Shown here one piece after another: positions 22,122 to 32,265 of a stretch of DNA of 64,000 bases. The stretch lies in assembly GCF_042477335.2 (NCBI RefSeq), contig NC_091255.1, positions 26,080,501 to 26,144,500 on the forward strand, written 5' to 3'. Both the position numbers and the translations under genes were made by a program. The first letter of the stretch is position 1. Each line of letters opens with the position of its first letter. A model generated the notes under the pieces. The model was not told the DNA's origin. It ran no database searches and saw only the letters and a list, made by a program, of their open reading frames with translations. Source of the stretch: Ovis canadensis (Eukaryota > Chordata > Mammalia > Artiodactyla > Bovidae).

Positions 22122-22458
22122 CTGGGCTTCCCTGGTGACCCCATGGGGTAAAGAGTCCACATACCAGTGCAGGACACACCGGTTCAATTCCTGATCCAGG
22201 AGGATCCCCCATCCCTTGGAACAACTCAGCCTGTGCGCCACAACCGCTGAGCCTGGGAGCCACAGCTGTTGAGCCCATGGGCCGCAGCTGCTGAAGCCTG
22301 CGTGCCCTCGAGCCCGTGCTCCGCAGCAAGAGAAGCCACGGCACTGAGCAGCCCGCGCCGTGCACACTGCAGTGTCCCCTGCTCACCACAACTAGAGGAA
22401 AGCCCACGCAGCAACAGAGATCCAGCAGCACAGCCATAAATAAATAAAATTGGTTTTT
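22122..22458 (+). repeat. CHR-2-type SINE, long form
   Basis: Head 'gggcttccctggtgacccca', then 'ggttcaattcctgatccagg', several 'ccacaaccgctgagcc'-like modules, 'cgcagcaagagaagccacgg', 'ccacaactagaggaaag' and an A-rich tail 'cataaataaataaaat'. Confidence 0.8.
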
Positions 22459-23490
22459 TTAGTCATCTGTTCAAAGGAAGATGTGGCTCCTGGTTCCTGT
22501 TCAATCCAGTCTTACTTAGCACCTTCATTAATAATGCGAATAGAGAAGCAGCAGCAGTGTTCACAGACAGAGCTAACTTTGGAGGTGCTGTTAACAGAAG
22601 TGTCAGAATAGAAGCACAAATTAAAGCAGAAAACAGCAAAGTTGAAAAAAAAATGCTTAACACAGCAAAGGGGAAAAAGTCAGATAAATTTTGATAAAGC
22701 CCCGAAGACTGTAGAGCAAATCACTGAGATGAGAAGGCGAAGGGAGGCCAAGAGAAAGAAGAGGGAAGAGGTGAGGAGAGAGAGGAGGGCAGGGAAAGTG
22801 GGATGGACACAGAGGCGCCACACTTGGGCTCCAGAGCCAACACCCTCTCGTCGGAAGTGATGGGCGGCCCCAGCCCCTGGCCCGTGACGCTGCTCTGTCC
22901 GCAGCTGCTGTTCCATTTGTTTTGTGGTAGGGGTTTGGCTTGGTGTTATTTTCTTGCTTCTGTTTTCTGTTCTTCTCTCATGTCTGAGGGAGTGGTGGGT
23001 ATGGTTTTGACCTTTTAGTTCAGTTTTGAAAGGTTTCATTATCCCCGGCAGAAAGCATCAATTTGGACATTTGGGGAGGGACGGAGGAATGCGGCCTGTT
23101 AAGAGTCCAGATTCCAAGAATATAAAGCAAAGCGGAGCATCCTCACCGCCTGGGTCCCCAATGTTGGTGGAAGGGAAGCAAATGCAGTCGCTGGCCATCT
23201 CAGGAGGTGGTCCATCCAGGCCACATCCAGCAGTGCCTCGGTCTGCCCTGCCAGGGAAGGGCCTCCCGCACACGAAGAACAGGAACCTTCTGGTTGACAA
23301 AAACAGAAACCAGGAGCCTCCAGAGAGCAACAGTTTTCCTCGGGGACTCCAGCTGGAAAATCAAGACAGCAGGGCGCACCAGGCAACAGTTTTTAAAAGC
23401 ACACAGATCCAGGCACCAGGAGAGCACCCATTCTTTAATGGCCTGCAGTCAACTGAGCCTGAAAACATCAGTGGAAAATGTCCAGGAAGA
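22459..23490. other. Intronic stretch, no gene recognised
   Basis: Includes a purine-rich patch (22725-22800). Frames of up to 163 codons (23026-23517) end in SINE sequence and carry no domain. Confidence 0.5.
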
Positions 23491-23660
23491 GGACTTCCCT
23501 GGTGGTTCAGGGGCTAGGACTCCATGTACTCCCAATGCCGGAGGCCTGGGTTCAATTTCTGGTCAGGGAACTAGATCCCACATTGCCACAGCTAAGAGTT
23601 TGCACACAGCAAAGAATATCAAAGATCCCACTTGCTGCAACTAAGACCAGGCGCAGCCAG
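23491..23660 (+). repeat. CHR-type SINE
   Basis: Head 'ggacttccctggtggttcag', 'ctgggttcaatttctggtca', 'ggaactagatcccacattgc' and 'tgcaactaagaccaggcgca'. The usual A-rich tail is absent; the minisatellite at 23661 starts in its place. Confidence 0.85.
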
Positions 23661-23788
23661 ATGCATGGACAGACAGATGGGTGTCCAAATGCACGGACAG
23701 ACAGATGCATGGACAGACAGATGCGTGTCCAGATGCATGGACAGACATATGCATGTCCAGATGCATGGACAGACAGATGGGTGTCCAG
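23661..23788 (+). repeat. Minisatellite, 28-bp unit, about 4.5 copies
   Basis: Unit begins atgcatggacagacagatgg and ends gtgtccag. Copies lie at 23661-23688, 23689-23732 (28 bp plus a 16-bp partial unit), 23733-23760 and 23761-23788, differing by a few substitutions. Units abut directly, so there are no spacers and it is not CRISPR-like. Confidence 0.85.
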
Positions 23789-23984
23789 GAAGCAGAGGAC
23801 AGGTGGTGACAGTGGGGGTCCTGGCTGTGGGTCAAGATGCCCAAACCTTAGCACCAGATTTGATATGTTAAAGAATTGTGTGCAGCAGAAATAATGCCCT
23901 CATATGACAACTGGACAAATACCTCAGTGTGCAGACTAAGTGGAATAGGGCTGCAGTCACTCAAGAGACAGCCATAACCTTCCA

Positions 23985-24150
23985 GGTGTGTGGAGCTCCT
24001 TGACTTTGCTAAGCTTCTGTGCCCTCATCTGTGGCGTGGGCATAAATAATGGCAGTGCCTTGTAAGGTATTGGTCAGGATTAAATGAGATGAAACAGGTA
24101 AAATGTTGAGGACAGTGGCTAGAGCATGGGAAGTTCCCTGTAAGTGGATG
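23985..24150 (+). repeat. MIR SINE (ancient)
   Basis: Order 'gccctcatctgtggcgtggg', 'aaataatggcagtgccttgt', 'aggattaaatgagatgaa', 'gaggacagtggctagagcat' matches the MIR central and 3' parts. Confidence 0.6.
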
Positions 24151-24306
24151 GTTTTGATTGTCAAGCTCTCCCTTCCCCCTAAACCCCTCTTAAAGCTACA
24201 CAAGAGATGCTGCTAATTGTACCGGCCATAGCCAACCAACAGCTAAGTGATGCTGGGAAGTATCTGCTCACATTACTCAGGAGATTACTGCGAAATGTGC
24301 ATGGAG

Positions 24307-24541
24307 GGGTTCCCTGGTGGTCCAGTGGTTAAGAATCCTCCTGCCAGGGCAGAAGGGGACACCGGTTCCACCCCTGTTCTGCGAGGACCCCACGTGCCAC
24401 GTGGCATCTGAGCCCGTGCTCCTCAACGAGAGAAGCCCCCGCAACAAGGACCCTGTGCACCGCACCCTCACTTGCCACAGACAGAGAAAACCCAATGCAG
24501 CAAAGAAGACACAGCACAGCCAAAAACTAATTTTTAAAAAA
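24307..24541 (+). repeat. CHR-2-type SINE
   Basis: Head 'ggttccctggtggtccagtg' and the end 'gcacagccaaaaactaattt' plus A-rich tail. Flanked by the perfect 15-bp target duplication gaaatgtgcatggag at 24292-24306 and 24542-24556. Confidence 0.9.
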
Positions 24542-24556
24542 GAAATGTGCATGGAG

Positions 24557-25219
24557 CCAGTGTCTGCTCATCTCCATTCAACCTCCAGAAACAGAAAAAA
24601 AGATGATAACATGTTCATTGATGTCATTCCTGGAACTTCTCCAACCTTGCATATATGTTTCCAAAATCCATCAGTCCAAATGTCTGTCATCCTACGAACA
24701 TTTTTGTCTCCCTGAGAACGTCATCAGCAATGGTGAGGGAACACCCAGGATGTGAGAGTTTGGATTTACAAAGCAAAGTAATGATTCACTTTACAGAAGG
24801 GTTCTCTGGCTCTCGAAAAGCATCTTGGGAATGGTGAGCACCCCTGGGGCCTCTTCATACGCCTTAATCACACTCCACACCTCCACACCGCCTTGCCCAG
24901 AGCACTGTGCCAGGAGGGCAGGTGCGGCCCCAGAGCCCAGCCCTTGCTCACCCATGGCTCCAACTCACTTCTCATCAACCCCGCTTTGAAAAGGCTTGAC
25001 GTTGCCCTTGGGTCTTCTGGTTAGTGTCTGACATTGAAATGAGTCCCAGCTGCTTTCTTAATGATGTCTCTTTTAAAAATTCATTCTTTCTGTAGACAGT
25101 TATGGAACTCCTATTCTGTATCAGATAGCTGCCCTTAGGAGCTCTTGATCAGGGGAGAAAACTGCCCAGAAGCACTTAGGAAGTAGGGGGTTGAGCTAAT
25201 GATTATATTCTAGCGACTG
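24557..25219. other. Intronic stretch, nothing recognised
   Basis: No exon or repeat that I can support. Confidence 0.5.
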
Positions 25220-25435
25220 TTTTAGTAGCGGTGTGCACAGAGGTTAAGGCTTGGGCTCTGGCCCAGATGCCCAGGTTCAGATCTGGCTCTGCTTTCTGAT
25301 CGTGGCAGGTAGTTAGATTCTTGGGGCCTCACATCCTCTTCTGATGATGGAACTTACCTCGTCCTGTCCTGAGGATCTCATGAGTTGCTATTTGTAAAGC
25401 ACTTAGCAAAAGAGCATACAGTACTTACTATTGTT
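25220..25435 (+). repeat. MIR SINE (ancient)
   Basis: Order 'agaggttaaggcttgggctc', 'caggttcagatctggctctg', 'ctcacatcctcttctgatga', 'atctcatgagttgctatttg', 'aaagcacttagcaaaagagc' covers most of a MIR. Confidence 0.65.
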
Positions 25436-25652
25436 ATTATAGTTTCTATTTGATTTCTATTCATATTGTATTATCGTCAGATAAGACAGTCTCAGTCTGA
25501 TGCTAATTCTTAAGTATTTATTGAATTTCTTTTTAGGGTATGGTACCTATTCCAAGTCTACTTTAAAATCATGTGTAATACTACTATATGACCCAGCAAT
25601 CCCCCTACTGGGCACATACCCTGAGAAAACCATAATTCAAAAAGACACACAT

Positions 25653-25917
25653 AGGGAGAGGGTGGGATGATTTGGGAGAATGGCATTGAAACATGTATAC
25701 TATCATGTAAGAGACGAATCGCCAGTCTATGTTGGATGCAGGATACAGGATGCTGGGGGATGGTGCATGGGGATGATCCAGAGAGACGATATCGGATGGG
25801 AGGTAGGAGGGGGGTTCATGTTTGGAAACTCATGTACACCCGTGGTGGATTCATGTCAACGTATGGCAAAACCAATACAGTATTTTAAAGTAAAATAAAG
25901 TAAAAAAAAAGAAGAAG
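25653..25917 (+). mobile_element. Younger ruminant L1 3' fragment (nested)
   Basis: Matches a different ruminant L1 3'UTR type: 'ggtgggatgatttgggagaa', 'tggcattgaaacatgtatac', 'gacgaatcgccagtctatgt', 'acacccgtggtggattcatg' and 'tatggcaaaaccaatacagt', ending in an A-rich stretch. Confidence 0.75.
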
Positions 25918-25927
25918 AAACACATGC

Positions 25928-26064
25928 AGGACTTCCCTGGTGGGCCAGTGGCTAAAAATCTGAACTCTCAATGCGGGGGGCCTGGGTTTGATCCGTGGTC
26001 AAGGACCTTGATCCCAAATGCCAAAACTAAAACCCAGGACAGTCAAATAAATAAATAATTTTTT
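25928..26064 (+). repeat. CHR-type SINE (nested)
   Basis: Head 'ggacttccctggtgggccag', 'ctgggtttgatccgtggtca' and tail 'agtcaaataaataaataatt'. The aaagacacatg-like sequence before and after it is consistent with a target duplication within the old L1. Confidence 0.8.
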
Positions 26065-26798
26065 AAAAGACACATGTACTACAGTGTTCATTGCAGCACT
26101 ATTTACAACAGCCAGGACATGAAAGCAACCTAAATACCCATCAACAGATGAATGGATAAAGAAGATGGTGTACATATATACAGTGGAGTATTACTCAACC
26201 ATAAAAAGGAACGAAATTGGGTCGTTTGCAGAGACGTGGATGGACCCAGAGTCTGTCATACAGAGTGAAGTCAGTCAGAAAGAAAAACGAAAACAAATAT
26301 ATGGGGCATCTAGAAAAATGGCACCAGTGAACCTATTTGCTGGGCAGGAACAGAGACGCAAATGTAGAGAACAGACTTGTGGACACAGTGGGGAAAGGAG
26401 CGCACGGGATGAATTGAGAGATTAGCATTGATGTATGTATGCTGCTACTTTGTGTAAAACAGCTATTGAGAAGCTGCTGTTTAGCACGGGGAGCTCAGCT
26501 TGGTGCTCTGTGATGACCTAGAGGGGTGGGATGTGGGGTGTTTGGGGGAAGTCCAAGAGGGAGGGGATGTATGTACACTATATAGCTGACTCACTTTGTT
26601 GTACACCAGAAACCAACACAACATTGCAAAGCAGTTATACTGTATTCTCGAATTGTTGAATATAGTTGAGCACACAAAGCTTATTTACTTGGTTCAAATC
26701 TATATATTAATTGGGTTCAAGTCTATGTTCTTTTAACATCGTCTGCAGATCTGTACATTTTGGGGGAAAGTATATTAACATCATTGACTATTTGTGGA

Positions 26799-26831
26799 CG
26801 CGACTGAAGCGACTTAGCAGCAGCAGCAGCA
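26799..26831 (+). repeat. Bov-A tail fragment with (AGC)n
   Basis: 'gactgaagcgacttagcagc' followed by AGC repeats is the typical 3' end of a Bov-A2 element with its microsatellite. The rest of the element is missing. Confidence 0.6.
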
Positions 26832-28440
26832 TTATATCTTTGCACATGTCACGCCGTCTCACACAAATGTATTTGCTTTCTTCTGGAGAGTGTCTTCCTG
26901 GTGAACAACTCCTTGAAAAAGGAGAGCATTATCTCACCGGTTCTTTCCCCGGCAGCAGCGCAGTCTGCCAGCTTTCTTGTGATTAACATTTGCCTTGCAT
27001 ATCTTGTTTCTTCCCTTAACTTGTCTTTGTCAATAGGCTAGAGATGGGTCTCTTGCAAATAGACTTCTAGTCACATTTCTCAATTCAGTCTGAGAACTCC
27101 CTTTTAACACATTATTGACCAGGGCAGGCTGGGGTGGGGTGGGGGTGGTTCTTGCAGAAATTAACGAATGTGGCCAGCAATTCATTATGCAAGTGAATAT
27201 TGAAACACTGCAGTCAGTAACGTTCAGGTAACAAAAGACATGCTTCCCTGGTGGTTCAGCGATAGAGAAGCCGCCTGCCAATGCAGGAGACGCGGGTTCC
27301 ATCCTTGGGTCGGGAAGATCCCCTAGAGAAGGAAATGGCAACCCCATCCAGGATTCTTGCCTGGGAATTCCCATGGACAGAGGAGCTGGCGGGCTACCAT
27401 CCACAGGATCGCAAAAGACACGACTTAGCAACTAAACAACAAAAGACGTATTAATGTGTCTCTGAGGTTGACGGGGGTTCTCGTCCGTGTCGGCTTATGT
27501 TTCCTCGTCCCCGCGTTCCTTCTTTGCTCCTTTTGCTCGCCTTTCCCTCCTTCCGTTAAGTGAAGCAGACTTTCTTGCCCCTCTTCTGCTTCTCTGGAAC
27601 GTGCACATTGCTCTCTTACCTGCTCATTTGCCACCAGTTGCCTTTACTTTTGTGCTCGTCTGTGGAGCCTGAAGTTCACCAGTCTCCTTGCCCTCCTCCC
27701 AGATGAGACCAGGACCCTGGAACAGTCTCCTGGGACCACACCCCGTCTCTCACGTTGCTCTTCTCCAGGATGTTCCGCGCTGGTTTGAAATGCTCAGTCG
27801 CCTTCATCAGTGCTGTGTTTACCGCTTACTGAGACTGACCTGCGTGTTTCCTGGTGGGTCTGCTCCCAGCACATTGCCTGCCCCGTGCTTTTCCTCTGGA
27901 TTCAGTGTCTTTCATGACGAACGACAGGGTCCTTCTTTACCCGAGAGCTGAGCTTGTCCAACTCCCCGGGGCTCACCCTCGTTGTCTGAGAAAAACTTTC
28001 TGTTGGCCTCGTGCTCAGGTGATGGGTCGGGGATAGAATTCCAGGTTGACAGATATTTTCCATAAACCCTTTGATGAGTCTGTGTTTTCATTTTTCCCTC
28101 CTAGTCGATGAGCAGGCCTATGATTCCTTTGCAAGCGGTGTCTCTTTTCGCCCTGGGTGTTCAGGTTTGCCCTGCCTTTGGGAACCTGCAGTGGATCTGT
28201 TTTTCAAGAGGTCAAGAGAAGAAAGCTTGAGGTTTTCTTTTTTTTCTTTTTTACTGGAAAACCCTCTTTGTGTGTACCTTCTCACACCGTGGCTCTGTGC
28301 CTCTCTGTCACGCTGGGAGGCGGGCTCCTGGTGACCAGCAGCCTCACACTGACCTCAGCCCTGGTGCCTGCATGTCCTTGTCTTAGCGTCCGCTGACATC
28401 CCATCCCGTCCTTCTTCCTGACCCTGGAGGGTCACCCTTC
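26832..28440 (-). repeat. Ancient L1 fragments (mosaic)
   Basis: Stretches such as 'aatgctcagtcgccttcatc', 'gtctgagaaaaactttctgt', 'gctcaggtgatgggtcgggg' and 'gaattccaggttgacagata' resemble the reverse of an old mammalian L1. Divergence is high and boundaries are uncertain. Frames up to 87 codons here have no function that I can support. Confidence 0.35.
27240..27438 (+). repeat. Bov-tA SINE
   Basis: Head 'tgcttccctggtggttcagc' through 'tgcaggagacgcgggttcc', 'gaaatggcaaccccatccag' and tail 'gacacgacttagcaactaaa'. Flanked by acaaaagac at 27231-27239 and 27439-27447. Confidence 0.85.
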
Positions 28441-29189
28441 CTGGCCTGCAACCTCTACTTTGATTTTAAATATTCTTCCTGGGGAATCGTGTTCTCGTTG
28501 AAGACATTTGTACACAGTGGGCAGAGCTTGTCAGCTCCAATTACACTGTTGGAAGCAGCACCATTGCCTGCTCGGGGCTTTGAGAGAACAGGGGGCACCC
28601 AGCTCAATCTGGGGGTGGGGAGTGGGAGGCAGGTGGTTCTGGAAAGCACTGAGGAATGACTGAAGACGTTTTTAGCAGCAGAATGACAGCATCTTTTAGT
28701 GCCTTTAAATATCTCTCTGATGACAATGAGGAGGACATGTTTGAAGTAGAGTGCAGGGCAAACCGAAGACAGAAGACTGGGTTAGGTGGCTGTGTTCATA
28801 AGTAGGAAAAGGGGGCTGGGGTTCTCGGCAGTAAGGGTGGCAGCGGAGAGAGACCAAGGAAGTGAAATAAAAGAGAACTCGGTAATGATATGGGCGGAGT
28901 AGGGACCCAGGCTGAGCCGGGCTTCCTGGCCCTTGTGATGGATGGATGATGACACGTCTCCCTGTGACAGGCTCGACAGGAGGAGGGAAGCAGTTTGGGG
29001 AAGGGGCCAAGAGGATGAGCTCAGTGTTGGACACAGACAGGCTCAGCTGTCTGCGGCACATCCAGGGGATTTGTCTAGTTGGTGGCTGCACCTATGTGCT
29101 GGGGCCTCTGGCTGAGACAGGGGGCACTGATTGGGTAATTGTCATTGAAACCACAGTCATGGGTGACACCCTGGAGGAGAGGGAGGAGG
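28441..29189. other. Intronic stretch, no gene recognised
   Basis: Frames near 28705-29091 (minus) and 28946-29245 (plus) overlap and lack domain support. Confidence 0.5.
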
Positions 29190-29400
29190 TGTGCTCGCTC
29201 ACTCACTCAGTCGTGTCCAACTCTCTGCAACCCTGTAGACTGTAGCCTGCCAGGCTCCTCTGCCCACGGGACTTTCCAGGCAAGAATACTGGAGTGGGTT
29301 GCCATTTCCTTCTCCAGGGGATCTTCCTGACCCAGGGATTGAACCCAGGTCTCCTGCATTGGCAGGCGGATTCTTTACCACTGAGCCACCAGGGAAGCAA
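29190..29400 (-). repeat. Bov-tA SINE
   Basis: Reversed element: 'actcagtcgtgtccaactct', 'aggcaagaatactggagtgg', 'gattgaacccaggtctcctg', 'cactgagccaccagggaagc'. Little diverged, so relatively young. Confidence 0.9.
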
Positions 29401-29654
29401 GGCACTGGGGGAGAATGTATAGAATGAAAAGGACCAAAGATAAACATGTCTAGGGAGCGAGGAGGCAATTCTGCATGATTCCTGCGCTTCTCGAGGCGTC
29501 TGTCTGACGTCATCCCCTCTGGCATCCCAGGCCAGCCACCCACGCTCAGGTGGCCCCTGTGCGTATCTCGGGCCATTCACGCTTGCCCAGCTTCCTGTCA
29601 AGACCGGGCGCCTTAACAAGGACCTACCGTGCAGCCCAGGGAGTTCTGTTCAGT

Positions 29655-29842
29655 GTTACGTGGCCGCTTGATTGGGAGGGGAGTTTGGGGGAGAATGGAA
29701 ACATGTATATGTATGACCGAGTTCCTTTGCTGTCAACCTAAAACCATCACAACAGTGTTAACTGGCTGTGCTGGCGGGCTACAGTCCAAAGGGTTGCAAA
29801 GAGTCGGGCATGACTGAGCGACCACACGCACACACATACAGG
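29655..29842 (+). repeat. L1 3' fragment joined to a Bov-A tail
   Basis: 29655-29770 resembles a ruminant L1 3'UTR ('gagtttgggggagaatggaa', 'gagttcctttgctgtcaacc', 'catcacaacagtgtta'). From about 29772 the sequence switches to a Bov-A 3' end ('ggcgggctacagtccaaagg', 'gtcgggcatgactgagcgac') and a CA-rich tail. Confidence 0.6.
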
Positions 29843-30151
29843 AGAAAAAGAAGAATGGGCGCCTTGAAGTCGGGGCTGCATCCTACCCTCTTCATGTTCT
29901 CTTTCTCTGGACGGAGCCCAGCCCATCGTGGGTGCTTGGTAAATCTCCACCAAGAGGAGGAGAGTGGGTGGGGGAGAGATGGGTGATGGGGCTGAGAGAG
30001 GAGAGCCCTGGGGGAGGGTGTCCCTGCCTGGAGGGGAGGCGTCAGGGCCACAGGGGTTCTGCCCACCAGACCGGGAGAGGCAAATGCATGGGGTCCTCAG
30101 CACATGCTGCCTGCCCAGAACCATTAGTGACTTAGTCCCAGTGGTGTCACC

Positions 30152-30339
30152 GGACTTCCCTGGTGGTCCAGTGGCTAAGAATCGGCCTTGCATTTCAGGG
30201 GACGCAGGTTCCATCCCTGGTCAGGAAAATAAGATCCTGCAAGCCTCGGAGTAACTACAGAGTCCGTGTGCTGCAACTGAGACCCAATGTAGCCAAATAA
30301 GTTTAAAAAAAAAAAAAAAAAGGAAAAAGCTTTTTAAAA
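30152..30339 (+). repeat. CHR-type SINE
   Basis: Head 'ggacttccctggtggtccag', B-box region 'aggttccatccctggtcagg', end 'agacccaatgtagccaaata' and a poly-A. Flanked by the perfect 10-bp duplication tggtgtcacc at 30142-30151 and 30340-30349. Confidence 0.9.
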
Positions 30340-30349
30340 TGGTGTCACC

Positions 30350-30986
30350 CCCCATCCCTCACCAGCCACAAACCCAAAGAGGACCCAGCAGGCCAGGAGG
30401 TGTGACACCCCCACTCAAGACTGCACGGGCGCTTGGATTCTCAGACTTGCTCGAGGAGGGACCGTGGTGAAAGTGTCCGTTCGACCCTGACAAAAACAGA
30501 AGTAGCGTTTCCTACAGCAGGATTTTGAAAGAGCAGCCCTCTGCGGTTTGACATGAGCAGAAGGACTCATGTCAAAGGACTTCCTTCTTGCAGGAAGCAA
30601 AACATGTAGCGACCAGCTGCAGACACGAGCGGGCCAGTGCCCTCCCTGGGAGCTGGAGACCCTGCACTGTGCCCCGGAGGCATCCAGGGGGAGGGCAGCC
30701 TGTCCTGGCGAATCTAAGGTTTATTGTGAAACACTACCTGCCTCACCGCTGCGAAAAGCTTCTCTTTATGACCTGCCTGTGCTTGGTGCAAGGCAGGCTT
30801 CCTCCCACCACATCCTGTGACCAAACACAGAGATCATTGCGTTAGCCCCGAAGTCTCTGGAACTGCTGGCCGCTCCCCCAGAGGATCCATGCATCAGCCC
30901 ACTGCACTTCCCCTCACTCGCATCCCAGTTCCCTTTCAAGTGCACGAGTTAGAGCTCCATCAGGGAACCCAGTCAGGAACAGAGGG
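30350..30986. other. Intronic stretch, nothing recognised
   Basis: No exon, RNA gene or repeat that I can support. Confidence 0.5.
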
Positions 30987-31258
30987 CGGGGCTTCCCTGC
31001 TGGTCCAGTGGATAAGAATCCACCTGCCAATGCAGGGGACGTGGGTTTGATCCCTGGTTGGTCCAGGAAGATTTCACATGCTGAGGGACAACTAAGACTT
31101 TGCACCACGGCTACCAAAGCCCGTGCTCTGCAAGAAGAGCGGCCACCACGATGAGCAGCCCACACCCTCCAGCTCGAGAGTAGCCCCCACCCACCACAAC
31201 TAGAGAAAGCCCTCTCACAGCGACAAAGACCTAGCACAGACAAAATAGATAAATTTTA
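30987..31258 (+). repeat. CHR-2-type SINE
   Basis: Head 'gggcttccctgctggtccag', 'gggtttgatccctggttgg', 'ccacaactagagaaagccct' and 'tagcacagacaaaatagata', followed by a short (GA)n run. Confidence 0.85.
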
Positions 31259-31924
31259 AAGAGAGAGAGAGAAGGTGGCTCCAGTCCGGGGCTGCTGCGG
31301 GGCAGGGGTCTGGACAGCAGGGGACGAGTTCTGGGCTGGCTCGGCCCCTGGAGACACTGGCGCTACCACGCTTAATGCAGGACTTTTCAGCACACGGCTG
31401 CAAGGGATGCCCGCGGATCCTGTTTTGTGTTGACCCATGGATTTCTCTGATGAGCACAGGACTGGAGGAAACGGAAGCAAAGTAACTTGATCAAGGCCAT
31501 TTGTCTGCAATGATGGCTTGGAACAGATGAAACAAGATGAAAGTCCCCGAATTCCACAGTTTGCTGAGCCATTAAATCCGGTAACAGAAGATGGGGAGGA
31601 AAGCCCCTCCCCCTCACAGCCAGCAGCCTCCATCACAGCTGTCATCGGCAGCTATAAAATCCGCTCTCTTTTCTTTAAAAACTAAGGACGGTCCGCTGGT
31701 TCCACGAAGATTTCCAGTGTGGGGAAGCTCCACAGAAGATGTCACTTGACACCTGCAGAGAATCCACTCCCTTATCTGCCTTTTGTACCCTCCTGCGCTG
31801 GTCTGTCTTCAAGATAAGCACAAGAAACCCCCCGCTGGCCTTAAACCCATACTGGTTTGAACTTAAAATGCTGAGAAAAAAAACATGGTTTGAGGGCAGG
31901 TTCTTACATTTCCTTTAGATCAAC
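31259..31924. other. Intronic stretch, no gene recognised
   Basis: A 129-codon minus-strand frame (31256-31645) has no recognisable domain. No gene called. Confidence 0.5.
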
Positions 31925-32265
31925 CCACTTAAAAAAAAAATTGTGGTAAAACACCCCTAACTTAAAATTTACCATTAGTCACAATTAGTACATTCAGGGT
32001 TGTACACCCATCACCACTGACTAGTTCCAGAATGTTTTCATCAAAGGAAACACCCCAACTCCTCTGTTTTCTGTCGCTATGAATTTGCTTATTCTGGACC
32101 TTTCATATGAGGGGAATTATATAAGTGTAGCTTTTTCTGTCTAGCTTAACAAGGTTTATCCATGGTGTAGCAGGCATCATTACTTCATTCTTTCTGTGGC
32201 TAAATAATATTTCATTGGACCACATGTGTTTGTCCCTTCATCAGCTGATAGATGTTTGGGTTATT
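31925..32265 (-). repeat. Old L1M-type 3' end
   Basis: Reversed 3'UTR features: 'ttgtggtaaaacacccctaa', 'cattcagggttgtacaccca', 'tcaccactgactagttccag' and 'taaataatatttcattggac', typical of older mammalian L1 ends. Confidence 0.6.

Larger units (their letters stand above)
25570..26650 (+). mobile_element. Old L1 3' end, interrupted by a younger L1 and a SINE
   Basis: The outer L1 reads 25570-25650 ('tatgacccagcaatccccct', 'ccataattcaaaaagacaca') and resumes at 26065-26650 ('cagtgttcattgcagcacta', 'gatgaatggataaagaagat', 'ctctgtgatgacctagaggg', 'aagcagttatactgta'). Order and orientation are continuous across the insertions, so it is one element. Confidence 0.8.

Noticed and set aside
23661-23788. 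Possible CRISPR-like array
   Set aside because: Units are directly adjacent with no unique spacers, and this is vertebrate nuclear DNA; it is a minisatellite.
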